A DNA stretch of 64,000 nucleotides from Peltaster fructicola. Lineage: Eukaryota > Ascomycota > Dothideomycetes. The notes under the pieces were generated by a model. The model was not told the DNA's origin. It did not search any database and was given only the letters and a program-made list of their open reading frames with translations. Each line of letters opens with the position of its first letter. Positions within the stretch are counted from its first letter, which is position 1. Below, piece by piece: positions 33,983 to 44,579 of this stretch. The DNA is taken from assembly GCA_001592805.2 (NCBI GenBank), contig CP051139.1:3162001-3226000 (forward strand). The letters are read 5' to 3'. The position numbers and the translations under genes are program-made.

Positions 33983-35046
33983 ATGCCTCTGACGCAAGAT
34001 GAGCCAGAAGAAACACTCGATTCGTGCTCGAGAGTTGGCGCTCAGCCGCATACACTGTTCGATCCCACCTGCCTACCACGCATGATGTCCTCCTTCCCTG
34101 CGGACTCAGATATAGCGGAGGATGAGAGAACAGAAGATGACCCGGAGCATCTCGCACTCTTGTTGTCGTTTGAATCCGATATGTCGGCAGCTCTTACCAA
34201 CGATCAGAGGCTACAGCTGTGCAGAGCAGCTGTCTTGCATATCTACAATATGCTGCGGGACAACCCTCGATCCTGGCGAAACTATGTTGCTCTTGCAAGA
34301 TCAGTGATAGCGCATCTCGACAGCACAGGTTATATGCAGCAAGCCGATCAAGTGACCGAGCAAGCCTATATCGTCAACGCACTACAGCGCATCGCCTTCG
34401 CAGACGCTGACAACGGCGCTCTCACGGATATCGATACATGGGCAGCTCGACAATGGCTACAGATACTACAGCGAGACGCTCGCAATGTGATTGCGCTGCG
34501 AGGTATGGGCTGGGCGTGGCTACAACGAGCGCAGCCAGCGCTATCGAGGATACACCGGGTGGACGGCTCGTCGTCGAGCAGTGGAGGGAGCTCTTCGCAA
34601 GTCATTGCCAGTGTACTCAACGGTGATGAAGACAGGTTTGCGGAACAAGCAAATGCTGAGGCAGAGAGGAGAGCTGGTACGGCAGACTATGTCGAAGCTC
34701 GTGGCTTCTTGCAGCCATCTACTGAGTACCTGGCGAGGGCTGTCGCTGCTGCATTATCGCAGGAGATCAGGTCTGGAGAGCTACTGTCAACGGCAAGTCG
34801 TCCTTGTCGCATCAGGTTCGTGCTAATGGTGTCAGGCTGCTGAGGCGTTCATGTCCATGGGCAATGCGTCCAGCCCACGATCCAATGAGCCCTATTTTCG
34901 AAGAGCTGTACAGCTTCTTCGTGCAGCAAGCAACATGGAAGGATACAGTTTGCCTGCTCATCTACAACAGTAAGTCGGGAGCATTGCAGAAGCACAAGAC
35001 TGATTCCCTCAGCTACCTTGACGACTTTGGAAGACTTGTCGATTGA
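33983..35046 (+). CDS. Helical (TPR-like) hypothetical protein with a GC-AG intron
   Basis: The exons are 33983-34792, 34836-34969 and 35013-35046, giving 325 residues. Intron 1 starts GCAAGT and ends GTCAG, with TGCTAAT inside; only this GC-AG choice continues the frame (ELLSTAAEAFMSMG). The last exon gives LPAHLQHYLDDFGRLVD, a conserved-looking terminus. Residues about 50-190 are amphipathic helices (WRNYVALARSVIAHL, TWAARQWLQILQRD) like a TPR or solenoid fold. I do not recognise the family. A second ATG 33 codons downstream (MMSSFPAD) could also be the start. Confidence 0.75.
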
Positions 35047-35705
35047 GATACTGTCAAGCGGCACATAGCGCTGCCACGTACTCCTCGTGTGCATGCTCGC
35101 TAACACAAGCGAATAGTAGGCATAGACCAGTAGCGATCAGTGCATGTACTATACCATCTTACTCTCGCGGCCTCTCACATTCTTCTTATTCTGCTGCCTA
35201 CCGAACGACAGCAAATCGACCGAGATTCAAGAACATCGTCATGCGAAGGTGGCAAAGCCAGTGAGAGTCGTCTCCGTGCGCTCTCCTAGAGCAGCTCGAT
35301 GAGGCACATACAAGCAAATCAAAGCCTCATCTCAAGCTATTCCTTTTGACAGGTGACGTCTATGTTTATTTTGAGCAAGAGTCGAAAGCTCGGATCACAA
35401 ATCTCGGCCATCCCTGCGACGCACGCCGAAGCGGAATCATGCGCACCACGGCTAACTTCTAACCACTCTCTCCACGCATAGTTTGTCCTTGTCGGCCTCT
35501 CGCTCTTCACTACTTGCAGCAGCCGCTTCTACTTGACCGTTTGAGAAAGGCCATAGTATCCGCCCTATGCGCTGCTACAACATCATTTAGACCCTTCGAG
35601 AACTTACTCGAGCCGACTCAAGCGAAGCAAAGACAGCACCAGTCCAAACGAAGACACAGCTCTTTTCTGTGCGGCAGGCATCACCTCGATTGAGCCAACT
35701 CTCCG
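35047..35705. other. Intergenic: promoter of EMC6
   Basis: The 659-bp tandem spacer shows no gene or repeat on either strand. Confidence 0.55.
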
Positions 35706-36142
35706 ATGTTGAACGAACGCGAGCTGATCATCTCACCGATCGTGCCAGAGAGTCTACAGCATAATGCAAGGGTAGGTCATATGAAGCAGTCCAGCCAATC
35801 TCGAAGCGTTCTGTTGCTTCTCGTTGACACGGCTTGCGATTTCTGCAGCACTACCAGATAGCTGACTCGCCACTGCAGGTCGTCTCGAACATACGTGCGG
35901 TGACAGCATCCTTGTTTGGCGTGGCTGCAGGTACTCTGGGACTAGAGTCGTGGCCTGGCTTCCTGTTCTATTTTGCAGGCACAGCCCTGGTGTCAGTGCT
36001 ACTCTTCGCACTCAAGACGCAGAGTGACCCTAGCACCTACTTCTTCCGCCCTACCAGCGATCTCTGGATTGGAGACCTCTTCGGCGGGCTCATGTCATTC
36101 GTCCTGACCTGGACGCTATTCTATGGTCTCTGCAAGGCTTAG
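35706..36142 (+). CDS. EMC6: ER membrane protein complex subunit 6
   Basis: The exons are 35706-35771 and 35849-36142 (77-bp intron GTAGGT...CTGCAG), giving 119 residues, the usual size. The block VSNIRAVTASLFGVAAGTLGLES is the Rab5ip/EMC6 signature. Hydrophobic segments in the C-terminal 85 residues fit three membrane spans, ending VLTWTLFYGLCKA. EMC6 is a core subunit of the ER membrane insertase that places tail-anchored and multipass proteins. The N-terminal exon (MLNERELIISPIVPESLQHNAR) fits the cytosolic arm of the family. Confidence 0.9.
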
Positions 36143-36721
36143 ATCGCAGATACAGGAAATGAGCCTGCACCTTCATGATCTGTCAGCAGATCACAGCGAG
36201 TCTTGGAATCGGCGGTGAAATGAAAGAGCCTTTTGTGCGGACTAAATCGGCAATGCAACCACACAGTCAACAGTGTCGTCCATCATGATTCGACAACGTC
36301 TGGCGATGTTCATTTCAGCTGAGGGTCTGGGACACCTCACCGCTTGGTCACAGCTGGGCGATAACGAAGCAGACGCACATCATGCTCCCATTCCGTGCTG
36401 CTGACCAAGAACCTGCGTCGGGGCACTTCCGACAGCGGCATAGCTGTGATTTCTTCGCACGGCTCGGACGATCTTCAGCCACCTGTACTTATGTATGCAG
36501 CTGGAAGGACTCGGTCCACGATACTGATAGACTTGGTGACGCTACGGTACAGCTACACTCTCGATTCAGCGTACAGCGAGGACTATTTTGACGACGATTC
36601 AAATGCTAGTCCGACATATCGCATAGTGAGATTACTTGGTACAAGACAAACAAAGGATATGGCACCTCCTGCATATGAATTATACATTGCGCAAACGCCT
36701 GTAACTCCACCAAACGTTAAA
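36143..36721. other. Tail-to-tail spacer between EMC6 and the SGNH hydrolase
   Basis: A plus-strand frame from 36395 runs into the antisense of the hydrolase but lacks an ATG start. I see no gene. Confidence 0.5.
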
Positions 36722-37510
36722 CTACCGAAGCATATCCTCCAGAATGTAGTCGGCCATTGCATCAGTGCCAGCCTTGTTTGGATGCCACACGATTCCATCC
36801 TTTCCCTCAGCGTCTTGATCAAGGAACTCAAACCCACCATGGATCCATGGCTTGGGATCCATGAGATGATGTGTCTCACCGTACTCGCGCATAGGTATGA
36901 TCTTGACCTTAGTGAACTTGCTGTTGTCATGAGAGATCCTCCACTGTTCGAAAGCAATGATAGTCCAGTCCGTGAGATATTGATAAGTGTCTAAGATGTT
37001 CTTGTACTGCTTGTGGTCCCAAGGACAGATATGGTGTCTCAGATGGCATCGCATCCTTGCATTCACTGCTGGTATATGTTCGATCACGTAGATCGGGATC
37101 TCTTCATCGAAACCTGAGATCTCGAGGAGCGTATCTAGGACCATCTTGTAGCGATGGACGAAGTCTTGCTGAGTTACATTGTTGAAGCAGTAATCTGCCC
37201 AAGGCTCGTAGAGACAGTCGATATACATGAACTCCGCGGCTCCAGCGATGATATAGACAACGGCTGGCACACGTCCTTGCATCTGTGGAGCTTGTTTGGT
37301 GGCAATGTCTGGCAAAGTGGCTGCAACATCAGCCATATTCTTGAAGTCGTAGTCCTTGCCGTGCTCTTCCTTCAGTCGTCTTCTGAGTCGCTCGCCGATT
37401 GGTTCTTTGAGCTCACGACCAGCGGCGTAGGAATCTCCGAACCCAGCAATGACCAGTTTGTTTGCAGCTGCAAGGCCTGCGAGGCCTACTGTGAGTAGTG
37501 CGAGCTTCAT
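36722..37510 (-). CDS. Secreted SGNH/GDSL-type hydrolase
   Basis: This is a single exon of 262 residues from the ATG at 37510. That start gives a clean signal peptide (MKLALLTVGLAGLAAA); the open frame continues upstream but without homologous character. Block I is GFGDSYAAG, with the nucleophile Ser. The C-terminal WHPNKAG supplies the catalytic His in block V, normally paired with Asp two or three residues earlier. ADVAATLPD and IIAGAAEFMY occupy the positions of blocks II and III, but the usual Asn of GxND is not visible. The protein is probably an extracellular esterase or lipase; the substrate is unknown. Confidence 0.8.
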   Translation of the reverse strand: MKLALLTVGLAGLAAANKLVIAGFGDSYAAGRELKEPIGERLRRRLKEEHGKDYDFKNMADVAATLPDIATKQAPQMQGRVPAVVYIIAGAAEFMYIDCLYEPWADYCFNNVTQQDFVHRYKMVLDTLLEISGFDEEIPIYVIEHIPAVNARMRCHLRHHICPWDHKQYKNILDTYQYLTDWTIIAFEQWRISHDNSKFTKVKIIPMREYGETHHLMDPKPWIHGGFEFLDQDAEGKDGIVWHPNKAGTDAMADYILEDMLR

Positions 37511-38168
37511 CTTTCTGAAGTAGACAGTTGGAATAGCAGTAGATAGCAGGCTTTTGGACGGGAATATGGGAATGAAGGCTAGCAAGAGAATAGTAGATGC
37601 CTCCATATACCAGATGAGGATTATAGAGCTGAACAGGACGTTGTCATTGTGTAGGATGTGATTGAAGCATCTCAGCAGCGAGTAGGGTGATGGCTCACTG
37701 GTGGCAAAGAAGGACATCATACTGGTCAGTATCAATGTACGCCGATAGTCTGATACTCAATTTTCGTTGCTGACAGATGCAGGCCATCATATTGGCGCGC
37801 CGCAGCCATAGGTAAGTCCCGGGTACGACCATGTTCGGTCATCAAGACTGGCAGCGCTATGGCTAGACAACGCCGTCTCCATGTCGTGACAATGTCTTGC
37901 ATTGAAGGAATAAGTCATCTGAGACTAGGTGAGACCGCCAGGCCACACGTGAGACGTGCATAAACAATCACTTTACGCGTCTTGACCGCGTCAGTCGCGT
38001 GTGGCCCCACCAAAATATCCACATCAACATCCTCTCGCAAGCACAATCACCAAGATACATTGACAACTGCCTGCATACTCTAGCCGCGCCCAACGTTCGC
38101 AGACATCAATCGCATATACACCTAAACCGCCAGTCCATCCTCTACGTGACACACACACAAAACACAAG
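37511..38168. other. Head-to-head spacer, SGNH hydrolase and PCNA
   Basis: It contains the PCNA promoter (see 37975-38000) and a leader free of ATG from about 37895 onward. A CA-rich tract (ACACACACACAAAACACAAG) lies at the end of the leader. Confidence 0.6.
37975..38000 (+). promoter_or_regulatory. MCB-like cluster (MBF-type G1/S element) upstream of PCNA
   Basis: ACGCGT lies at 37975-37980. It is followed by CCGCGT (37986-37991) and TCGCGT (37995-38000), three NCGCGT cores in 26 bp. They lie 170-195 bp before the spliced start codon. ACGCGT is the MluI cell-cycle box bound by MBF (Mbp1/Swi6, Cdc10 complex), which drives DNA replication genes including PCNA in yeasts. The match of motif and gene supports G1/S control here; binding itself is inferred. 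Confidence 0.7.
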
Positions 38169-39086
38169 AGTAAGGACAAGACGGCAGCACGATACGGTCG
38201 AGGGCTAATAAAGACAGTGCTTGAAGCACGACTGGAGCAGGCCAACCTGCTCAAGAAGGTTGTTGATGCTATCAAGGATCTCGTTCAAGACTGCAACTTC
38301 GACTGCAATGACTCTGGAATCGCGCTCCAGGCAATGGACAACTCTCATGTTGCCCTCGTCTCCATGATGCTCAAGTCCGACTCCTTCTCACCTTTCCGCT
38401 GCGATCGAAATCTCGCGCTCGGTATCAACTTGACCTCACTCACCAAGGTACTGCGCTGCGCTCAAAACGAGGACATCCTCACTCTCAAGGCCGAGGATGC
38501 GCCAGACGTTGTCAATCTTGTGTTCGAGAGCTCAGAGAACGACCGAGTCAGCGAGTATGACATCAAGCTTATGGATATCGATCAAGAGCATTTGGGAATT
38601 CCGGATACTGAATACGCTGCGACCATTAGCATGCCAAGTGCAGAGTTTCAGAGGATTTGCAGAGATCTGCAGGCTCTGTCAGAGTCAGGTATGTCATCGT
38701 GGGGACATTGGTGATGCAGACACTGACACCACAGTCACGATTGAGTGCACAAAGGACTCGGTCAAGTTCTCCTGCAACGGCGACATTGGTAATGGATCTG
38801 TATCGCTACGACAGCACACCAACGTCGATGACGAGGCCAAGAACATCGAGATCAACTTGACAGAGCCAGTTGCCCTGACCTTCTCGCTCAAGTACCTGGT
38901 CAACTTCTGCAAGGCTACAGGTCTCAGCAGTCAAGTCAAGCTGTGCTTGAGTAATGAAGTACCTCTGCTTGTCGAGTACGGTCTGCAGAACAACAGTCAT
39001 CTGCGATTCTACCTGGCACCAAAGGTGTGTTCTGCGTAAGCATAGTTGACCTCTACTAACGACAGCAGATTGGCGACGAAGAGTAA
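38169..39086 (+). CDS. POL30: Proliferating cell nuclear antigen (DNA sliding clamp)
   Basis: The coding exons are 38169 (one base, A), 38218-38688, 38735-39024 and 39069-39086, giving 259 residues. The protein begins [20 protein letters not shown] and ends APKIGDEE, both diagnostic. The internal strands ([17 protein letters not shown]) and [16 protein letters not shown] (interdomain loop) agree with PCNA. PCNA trimers encircle DNA and hold replicative polymerases, ligase and repair factors in the nucleus. The ATG is assembled by splicing: GTAAGG...GACAG removes 38170-38217 between A and TG. No ATG exists in the 270 bases upstream or in the intron. The MCB-like cluster upstream fits S-phase regulation. 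Confidence 0.93.
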
Positions 39087-39424
39087 ACCACGCGAGAGGC
39101 ACGAACGGGACATGATGGAAGCAATGTCAGCACTATCACAAGCAAGAGCATGGATCCATATACACAGAGCCAGATGGGAGCCTGCGGAACATGTCCGCGA
39201 TCACACGAGCGCGACGCCGATCATTCGAAGGCAGGGTCTTATCCGACTCAGCCCGCTCTTGCATACGAAGGCTAGAACCGACATGGTGCATGACATAGAA
39301 CGCATAGGATGCAATTGCCTGTATACAACTCATCGTACGGTCGATCATCGCTCTTACGATTCTCCCGTCCCTCGACTCAAGCTATACGTCAGATTGGATA
39401 GCAAGCTTCCCGCAGTCATTCACT
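39087..39424. other. Intergenic: PCNA 3' flank and pyridoxal kinase promoter
   Basis: 338 bp, with nothing beyond the expected flanks. Confidence 0.6.
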
Positions 39425-40617
39425 ATGGGCAGTGAAGTGCCAGAGACGCATGTTCTGGCCATCGCCAGCCACGTTCGTTCTTCTATATTGCTCATGCACG
39501 CTTACTGACCGGCATACAAGGTAACCTCTGGGTGAGTATACAAGACGTTTGATTTGCAATCGCTCAATAGCAACAGCTATGTAGGCAACACAATGGCGGG
39601 CTTCTGTATGCAGACCCTAGGCTGTGAAGTGTCTGCTATACACACAGTGAACTACAGTAGGCGAGTGAGAGGGATCCGGAGCAACGCTCACCTCATACAG
39701 GCAACCATGTTGGCTACAAGCAATTCACGGGACGCAAGTCGACGCCAGAAGAGGTTGAACAGCTGTTTACTGGCTTACAAAAGGCTCGTCTTGATGACTT
39801 CCAGGTCATGCTCTCGGGCTACTGTCCGTCCGCTGCATTGGTTGAGCAGGTCGGCAAGGTCGCTCGGTCACTCAAGCTCAAAGCGACAATGAAGCCAGGC
39901 AGTTTCTTCTGGATACTCGATCCAGTGATGGGGGATAACGGCAGAATCTACGTTGCTGAAGATACAGTACCAGCATATAAGAGTCTGCTTAGAGATGCTG
40001 ACCTGATTCTACCGAACCAGTTCGAAGCAGAGCTGTTGTCGGATATTAAAATCCATGACCTGGCCACCATGCAGCAAGCTATCACTAAGCTCCATCGAAC
40101 TTATCAGATTCCACATGTCATCATCACATCGATACGGCTGCCTCCAACGACAAGCAATACTCCAACGGACCAAGACCTCGCCACAGCAGCGAAGATCTCG
40201 ATCATAGGCTCGACTCGAACGTCAGACATGCAGCCTCGTGTATTTCGAATCACAGTTCCATCATTTCCAATATTCTTTTCAGGCACTGGCGACATGTTCG
40301 CTGCTTGTATGGTCGCCAGACTTCGACAAGCAGCAGAACAGAGCGAGGTATTGCAGCAGCCCAGCTGGCGGAGTCCAGACGAGGTGTCGAGTACGGACCT
40401 GCCACTTGCGAAAGCTGCTGAGAAGGTGCTTGCATCAATGCATGCCGTACTGAAGGATACCGCTGAGCACTATGAGCGAACGGCTACACAATGGCAGGAA
40501 GAGGATGCAACATCTGACGACACGGTCAAACATCTGCGATTGACAAGAGCAGCCGAAGTGCGAGTAGTGCGCAACACAAGGCCTTGCTTGATCCACCCGA
40601 TCTGGCATCAATTCTAA
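39425..40617 (+). CDS. BUD16: Pyridoxal kinase
   Basis: The exons are 39425-39472, 39521-39531, 39577-39656 and 39701-40617, giving 351 residues. Exon 2 is 11 nt. Its junctions were set to give ASHVTSGYVGNTMAGF, matching the family pattern SHVxxGYVGN. NHVGYKQFTG, DPVMGDNGRIYV and the catalytic FSGTGDMFAA follow. The enzyme phosphorylates vitamin B6 vitamers with ATP to make pyridoxal phosphate. RAAEVRVVRN near the end is also conserved. After it the frame gives a short odd tail and a stop, while good-looking sequence continues in other frames to about 40735 (see findings). The C-terminus of this model is therefore uncertain. Confidence 0.9.
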
Positions 40618-41871
40618 GGCTCAAGCTGTAGTGCTCGACAATGAGGTCGATGTCGAGCCTGCTCCAGCCAGTGAACTTGGTGCGCAGCAGAACGGGCTCG
40701 ACGGGCCGGGTGCAAAGGACGATGGAGATGTATGATCGTGGGAGATGTCAACAAGATGACCTACCTTGTATCTGACCAGACTCATAGAGCTGTCAATGCA
40801 CTTCTCATTGTTGCCATGGTGTAAAGCAAAGCCATGACCAGAACTCAGGCTCCACGAACATAGCACGCCATTCGTGATCTAGGTTCATCACTAGCAAAAC
40901 TCTCAAGATCGTATAGAATGATCATGGCCGCCTACACACAAGTCGTATCCAGGCACAACAAGTGCAAATCGCTGATCCAGTGTCTCAAGTTTGCCCCAAG
41001 TATAAGCATCATAGCCAATATCATACTCATCAGTCAACGGCCGAAAGAGATAGGAGGTGGTATGAATCGTGGACTACCTTTCGGTGTGCGGCAGCTGGAG
41101 TAATTCCTGATGGAGTAATCTTCCTCAGCAATCAGAGCTTTTAGACCGAGGGACTTTGGCAAGCCGATGAGCAGTGTCTTGCGTGTGCAGAGCGCTGCAG
41201 TGGTCGTCAGGAGGCATAATATGTGGTGTAGAGGGCCGAGAGGAAGCTCGAGAAGTCACAATTCGATCTGAATGATGGGTTGTGCCATTATATATCGTGA
41301 ACGAGAAGGATCGGAGGAAGTCGTGAGCTCCAGAGAGGATGATAGTTCGTGCGGAGAGCTGACATCTGCAGCAGTGCCATTGGCCACTCCCAAGGGTCTA
41401 CATATCACATGTTATACCCGGATATCAGCCCGTCTCGTGATTCTGCAGGCAAAAGGTACTTCGGTACCTCGTATCACATTGATGACATGCTCTTACTTGT
41501 GCTCACATGCACACATTGCTCTCAGCTGTACAGCACCTGTAGCCATACAATGCTGCTCCTCGCTCACCAATTCGTCTTTTCCGTAGTCTATGGGGTGGCA
41601 GTCCCTGGTGCTGAACCATAATATCCACCGTCGGACGTAGAAATCGCGGAGGTCTGATAAAACAGAGTCCCTAATTGGCCGCTCCAGACCGCGACCCCGG
41701 AGAACAGCTTGCACCTCGGTTCATTCGATGCAAGCCATACTAACTAGACTTCGCCGCTTCACGTGCAGCACTGTGTGGAAACGATTCTTATTCCCAAACA
41801 TCGCTCGCCCTTTGTCTCTTCTATCAACATACCCTGCTCCTCCATCAGCCTCTCATTGTTCACTCATTACC
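40618..41871. other. Intergenic: pyridoxal kinase 3' flank and fumarate reductase promoter
   Basis: The first about 120 bp may encode an out-of-frame kinase tail. The remaining stretch holds only short frames without domain character. No repeats or RNA genes are seen. Confidence 0.5.
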
Positions 41872-43941
41872 ATGCCTGAGAGAGTTATCGTTGTCGGCGC
41901 TGGCCGTGAGTATAGCTTTGCGCACGCTTGACAGCTCATGCTGACCTTCATCCAGTTTCTGGCCTGAGCGCTGCTCACACCGTCTACCTGGCTGGTGGCA
42001 ATGTCGTTCTTCTCGACAAGAACAGTATGTGGTACAGTCAACTGAGAACTTGGCATCAATGCTGACCATCATCCGCAGACTTCATGGGTGGCAACTCCAC
42101 CAAGGCTACCTCCGGTATCAACGGTGCTTTGACCCGCACACAGGTCGAGCACAAGCTTGGCGACAGTGTCAAGCAGTTCTACGACGACACACTCAAGTCT
42201 GCCCGTGATAAGGCACGACCAGACCTCATCAAGGTCTTGACCTACAAGTCTGCCGCCGCCGTTGAGTGGCTCCAGGATGTATTCAACCTCGATCTCACTC
42301 TTGTCTCGCGTCTCGGGTATGTGATCACCTGATACAGGTCGATTTGAGCTCCATACTGACTTCACTCGCAGTGGTCACTCCTTCCCACGAACCCACCGTG
42401 GCCACGATGCCAAGTTCCCAGGTATGGCCATCACATACGCTCTCATGCAACGCTTCGAGGAGCTCGCAGAGAAGGAGCCAGAGCGTGTCCAGCTCATCAA
42501 GAAGGCCAAGGTCACAAAGGTCAACAAGGAGGGTAACCACGTTACCGGTGTCACATACGAGTTCGGTGGCGAGGAGAACACCGTTGAGGGACCAGTCATT
42601 CTCGCAACTGGTGGATACGCAGCAGATTTCACAGAGACCTCTCTCTTGAAGAAGCACAGGCCAGACACATTCGACCTGTCCACCACCAACGGTGCACACG
42701 CCACTGGTGACGGACACAAGATGCTCATGAAGATCGGTGCCAACGGCATTGACATGGACAAGGTCCAGGTTCACCCAACTGGTCTCGTTGATCCAAAGGA
42801 CCCAACCGCAAAGACGAAGTTCTTGGCTGCTGAGGCTCTCCGTGGTGAGGGTGGTCTTCTCCTCAACTCAAAGGGTCAGCGATTCACCGACGAGCTGCAG
42901 CACCGTGATTACGTTTCTGGCAAGCTCTGGGAGGAGCGTGACAAGGGTCTCTGGCCAGTCCGACTTGTCCTCAACAGCAAGGCGTCCAACATCCTCGACT
43001 TCCACTCCCGCCACTACTCTGGCCGTGGTCTCATGAAGAAGCTTTCCGGCAAGGAGCTTGCAAAGGAGATTGGCTGCTCAGAGAAGGACCTTCAGAAGAC
43101 CTTCACCGACTACAACTCATACGCCGACGGCAAGGCCAAGGACCCATACGGCAAGAAGTACTACCACAACGGCCCATTCGATATCAGCGACACTTTCCAC
43201 GTCGCCCTCATGGAGCCAGTGCTGCACTTCACCATGGGTGGTATCGAGATTAACGACAAGGCTGAGTGCTTGAACAACGAGGGCAAGCCATTCGATGGTC
43301 TCTTCGTCTGTGGTGAGCTTGCAGGTGGTGTCCACGGTGCCAACCGTCTCGGAGGTTCTTCTCTGCTCGGCTGTGTCGTCTACGGACGTGTTGCAGGTGA
43401 GAGTGCCAGCAAGTACCTCTTCCAGCAGGTTCTCCAGGGTGGATCATCCACTGCTGCATCCCGTCTCGGACAGATCAGCCTTCACATCGACCCAGCATCA
43501 CCAGGCAAGATCTCCGTCGAGTGGGCCAACGGCTCAGGTGTCTCGTCTGGATCCTCATCCAAGCTCGAGCAGCAATCACAGAAGTCTGCCGCACCAGTCA
43601 TGCCAACATCTGGCAAGAGCGGTGACTCAAGCGACCCAGGCAAGGTCTCGCAGCCAAACGACATCAAGAACTTCAAGGTTCCAGAGAAGGAGTACTCTCT
43701 TGAGGAGGTTGCCAAGCACAACAAGAAGGAGGATCTCTGGATCGCAGTCAAGGGTGTTGTCATGGATGTCACCAACTGGGTCGATGAGCATCCAGGTGGA
43801 CCACAGGCTCTCTTCTCACACATGGGCCGTGATGCATCGGAAGAATTCGAGATGCTCCACGACGACGAGGTCATTCCAAAGTACGCCGCTGGCATTGTCA
43901 TCGGACGTGTCCAAGGCCAGAAGATCTCGCTCGAGTACTAG
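41872..43941 (+). CDS. OSM1: FAD-dependent fumarate reductase with C-terminal cytochrome b5 domain
   Basis: The exons are 41872-41905, 41956-42024, 42079-42316 and 42372-43941, giving 636 residues. The Rossmann start VIVVGAGLSGLSAA is split by intron 1. NSTKATSGINGA is the FAD-contact motif. HPTGLVDP and LGGSSLLGCVVYGRVAG mark the flavoprotein catalytic and FAD domains. After a Ser-rich linker, residues about 550-630 form a b5 domain with the haem ligand in DEHPGGPQALF and the second His in LHDDEV. The yeast soluble enzymes reoxidise FADH2/NADH by reducing fumarate; filamentous fungi commonly carry this b5-fused version. Codon choice is markedly restricted (CCA for Pro, AAG, CTC, GTC), suggesting high expression. 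There is no targeting peptide. Confidence 0.94.
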
Positions 43942-44579
43942 ATATCCCTAACAACGAACTCCCCTTGATGATTTGAAGGAACACCAATTGATCATGTAGC
44001 ATGAAAGATATCTCGCCTGGCGCTTATGGAGATTTACTTGGATCTCCTGGAATCCGGTTCTGTATAATCAAAGATTTATCTCTTGAGATCTTCTAAGCAC
44101 TCTGTCAAGTATATGTGACGTTTGCTCTTTTAGACCTTGTGTTGCTAATCAGGTGGCAGCACTGTTTCAATGTTTCGTGTCTGCCTTCAAACTCGACATC
44201 ATCATCGCCACTGCACACTGACGCCTGAAATTGCTTGCGTTGTTTGAGTACGTAGGACTGCCCTCGCCTCGAAGGGTCTGTGGCTGAGCCGGCCTTGGCG
44301 GAAAGCTGATGCTGATGTCGTAACCTCTGCAGATCTAAAGTGGCTTGCAACACAAGAGCACGCTCAATCATTGTCGAGTACACACTCTTTGCGCACACCG
44401 CACGGCGGCTCTTTCGCGACTGTTCGAACGCACATTCCCTTCTGTATCTTACAGAGCATCATCCATCGTCTTCACTAGAACAGGCATGTCGAGATCGCTA
44501 CGTTAAGCGAGTCGTCGTTGAAACAGCTCGATCACCTTGCGCCGGCAAGATTTGATACTGCACGCACACGCACACTACC
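43942..44579. other. Intergenic: promoter and leader of myosin I
   Basis: 638 bp. No gene is evident. The sequence before the ATG is CGCACACGCACACTACC, a CA-rich leader with a good context (ACC ATG G after splicing). Confidence 0.55.

Noticed and set aside
36395-36994. Plus-strand 199-codon frame
   Set aside because: Starts at GTG and much of it is antisense to the SGNH hydrolase, so it is most likely a shadow frame.
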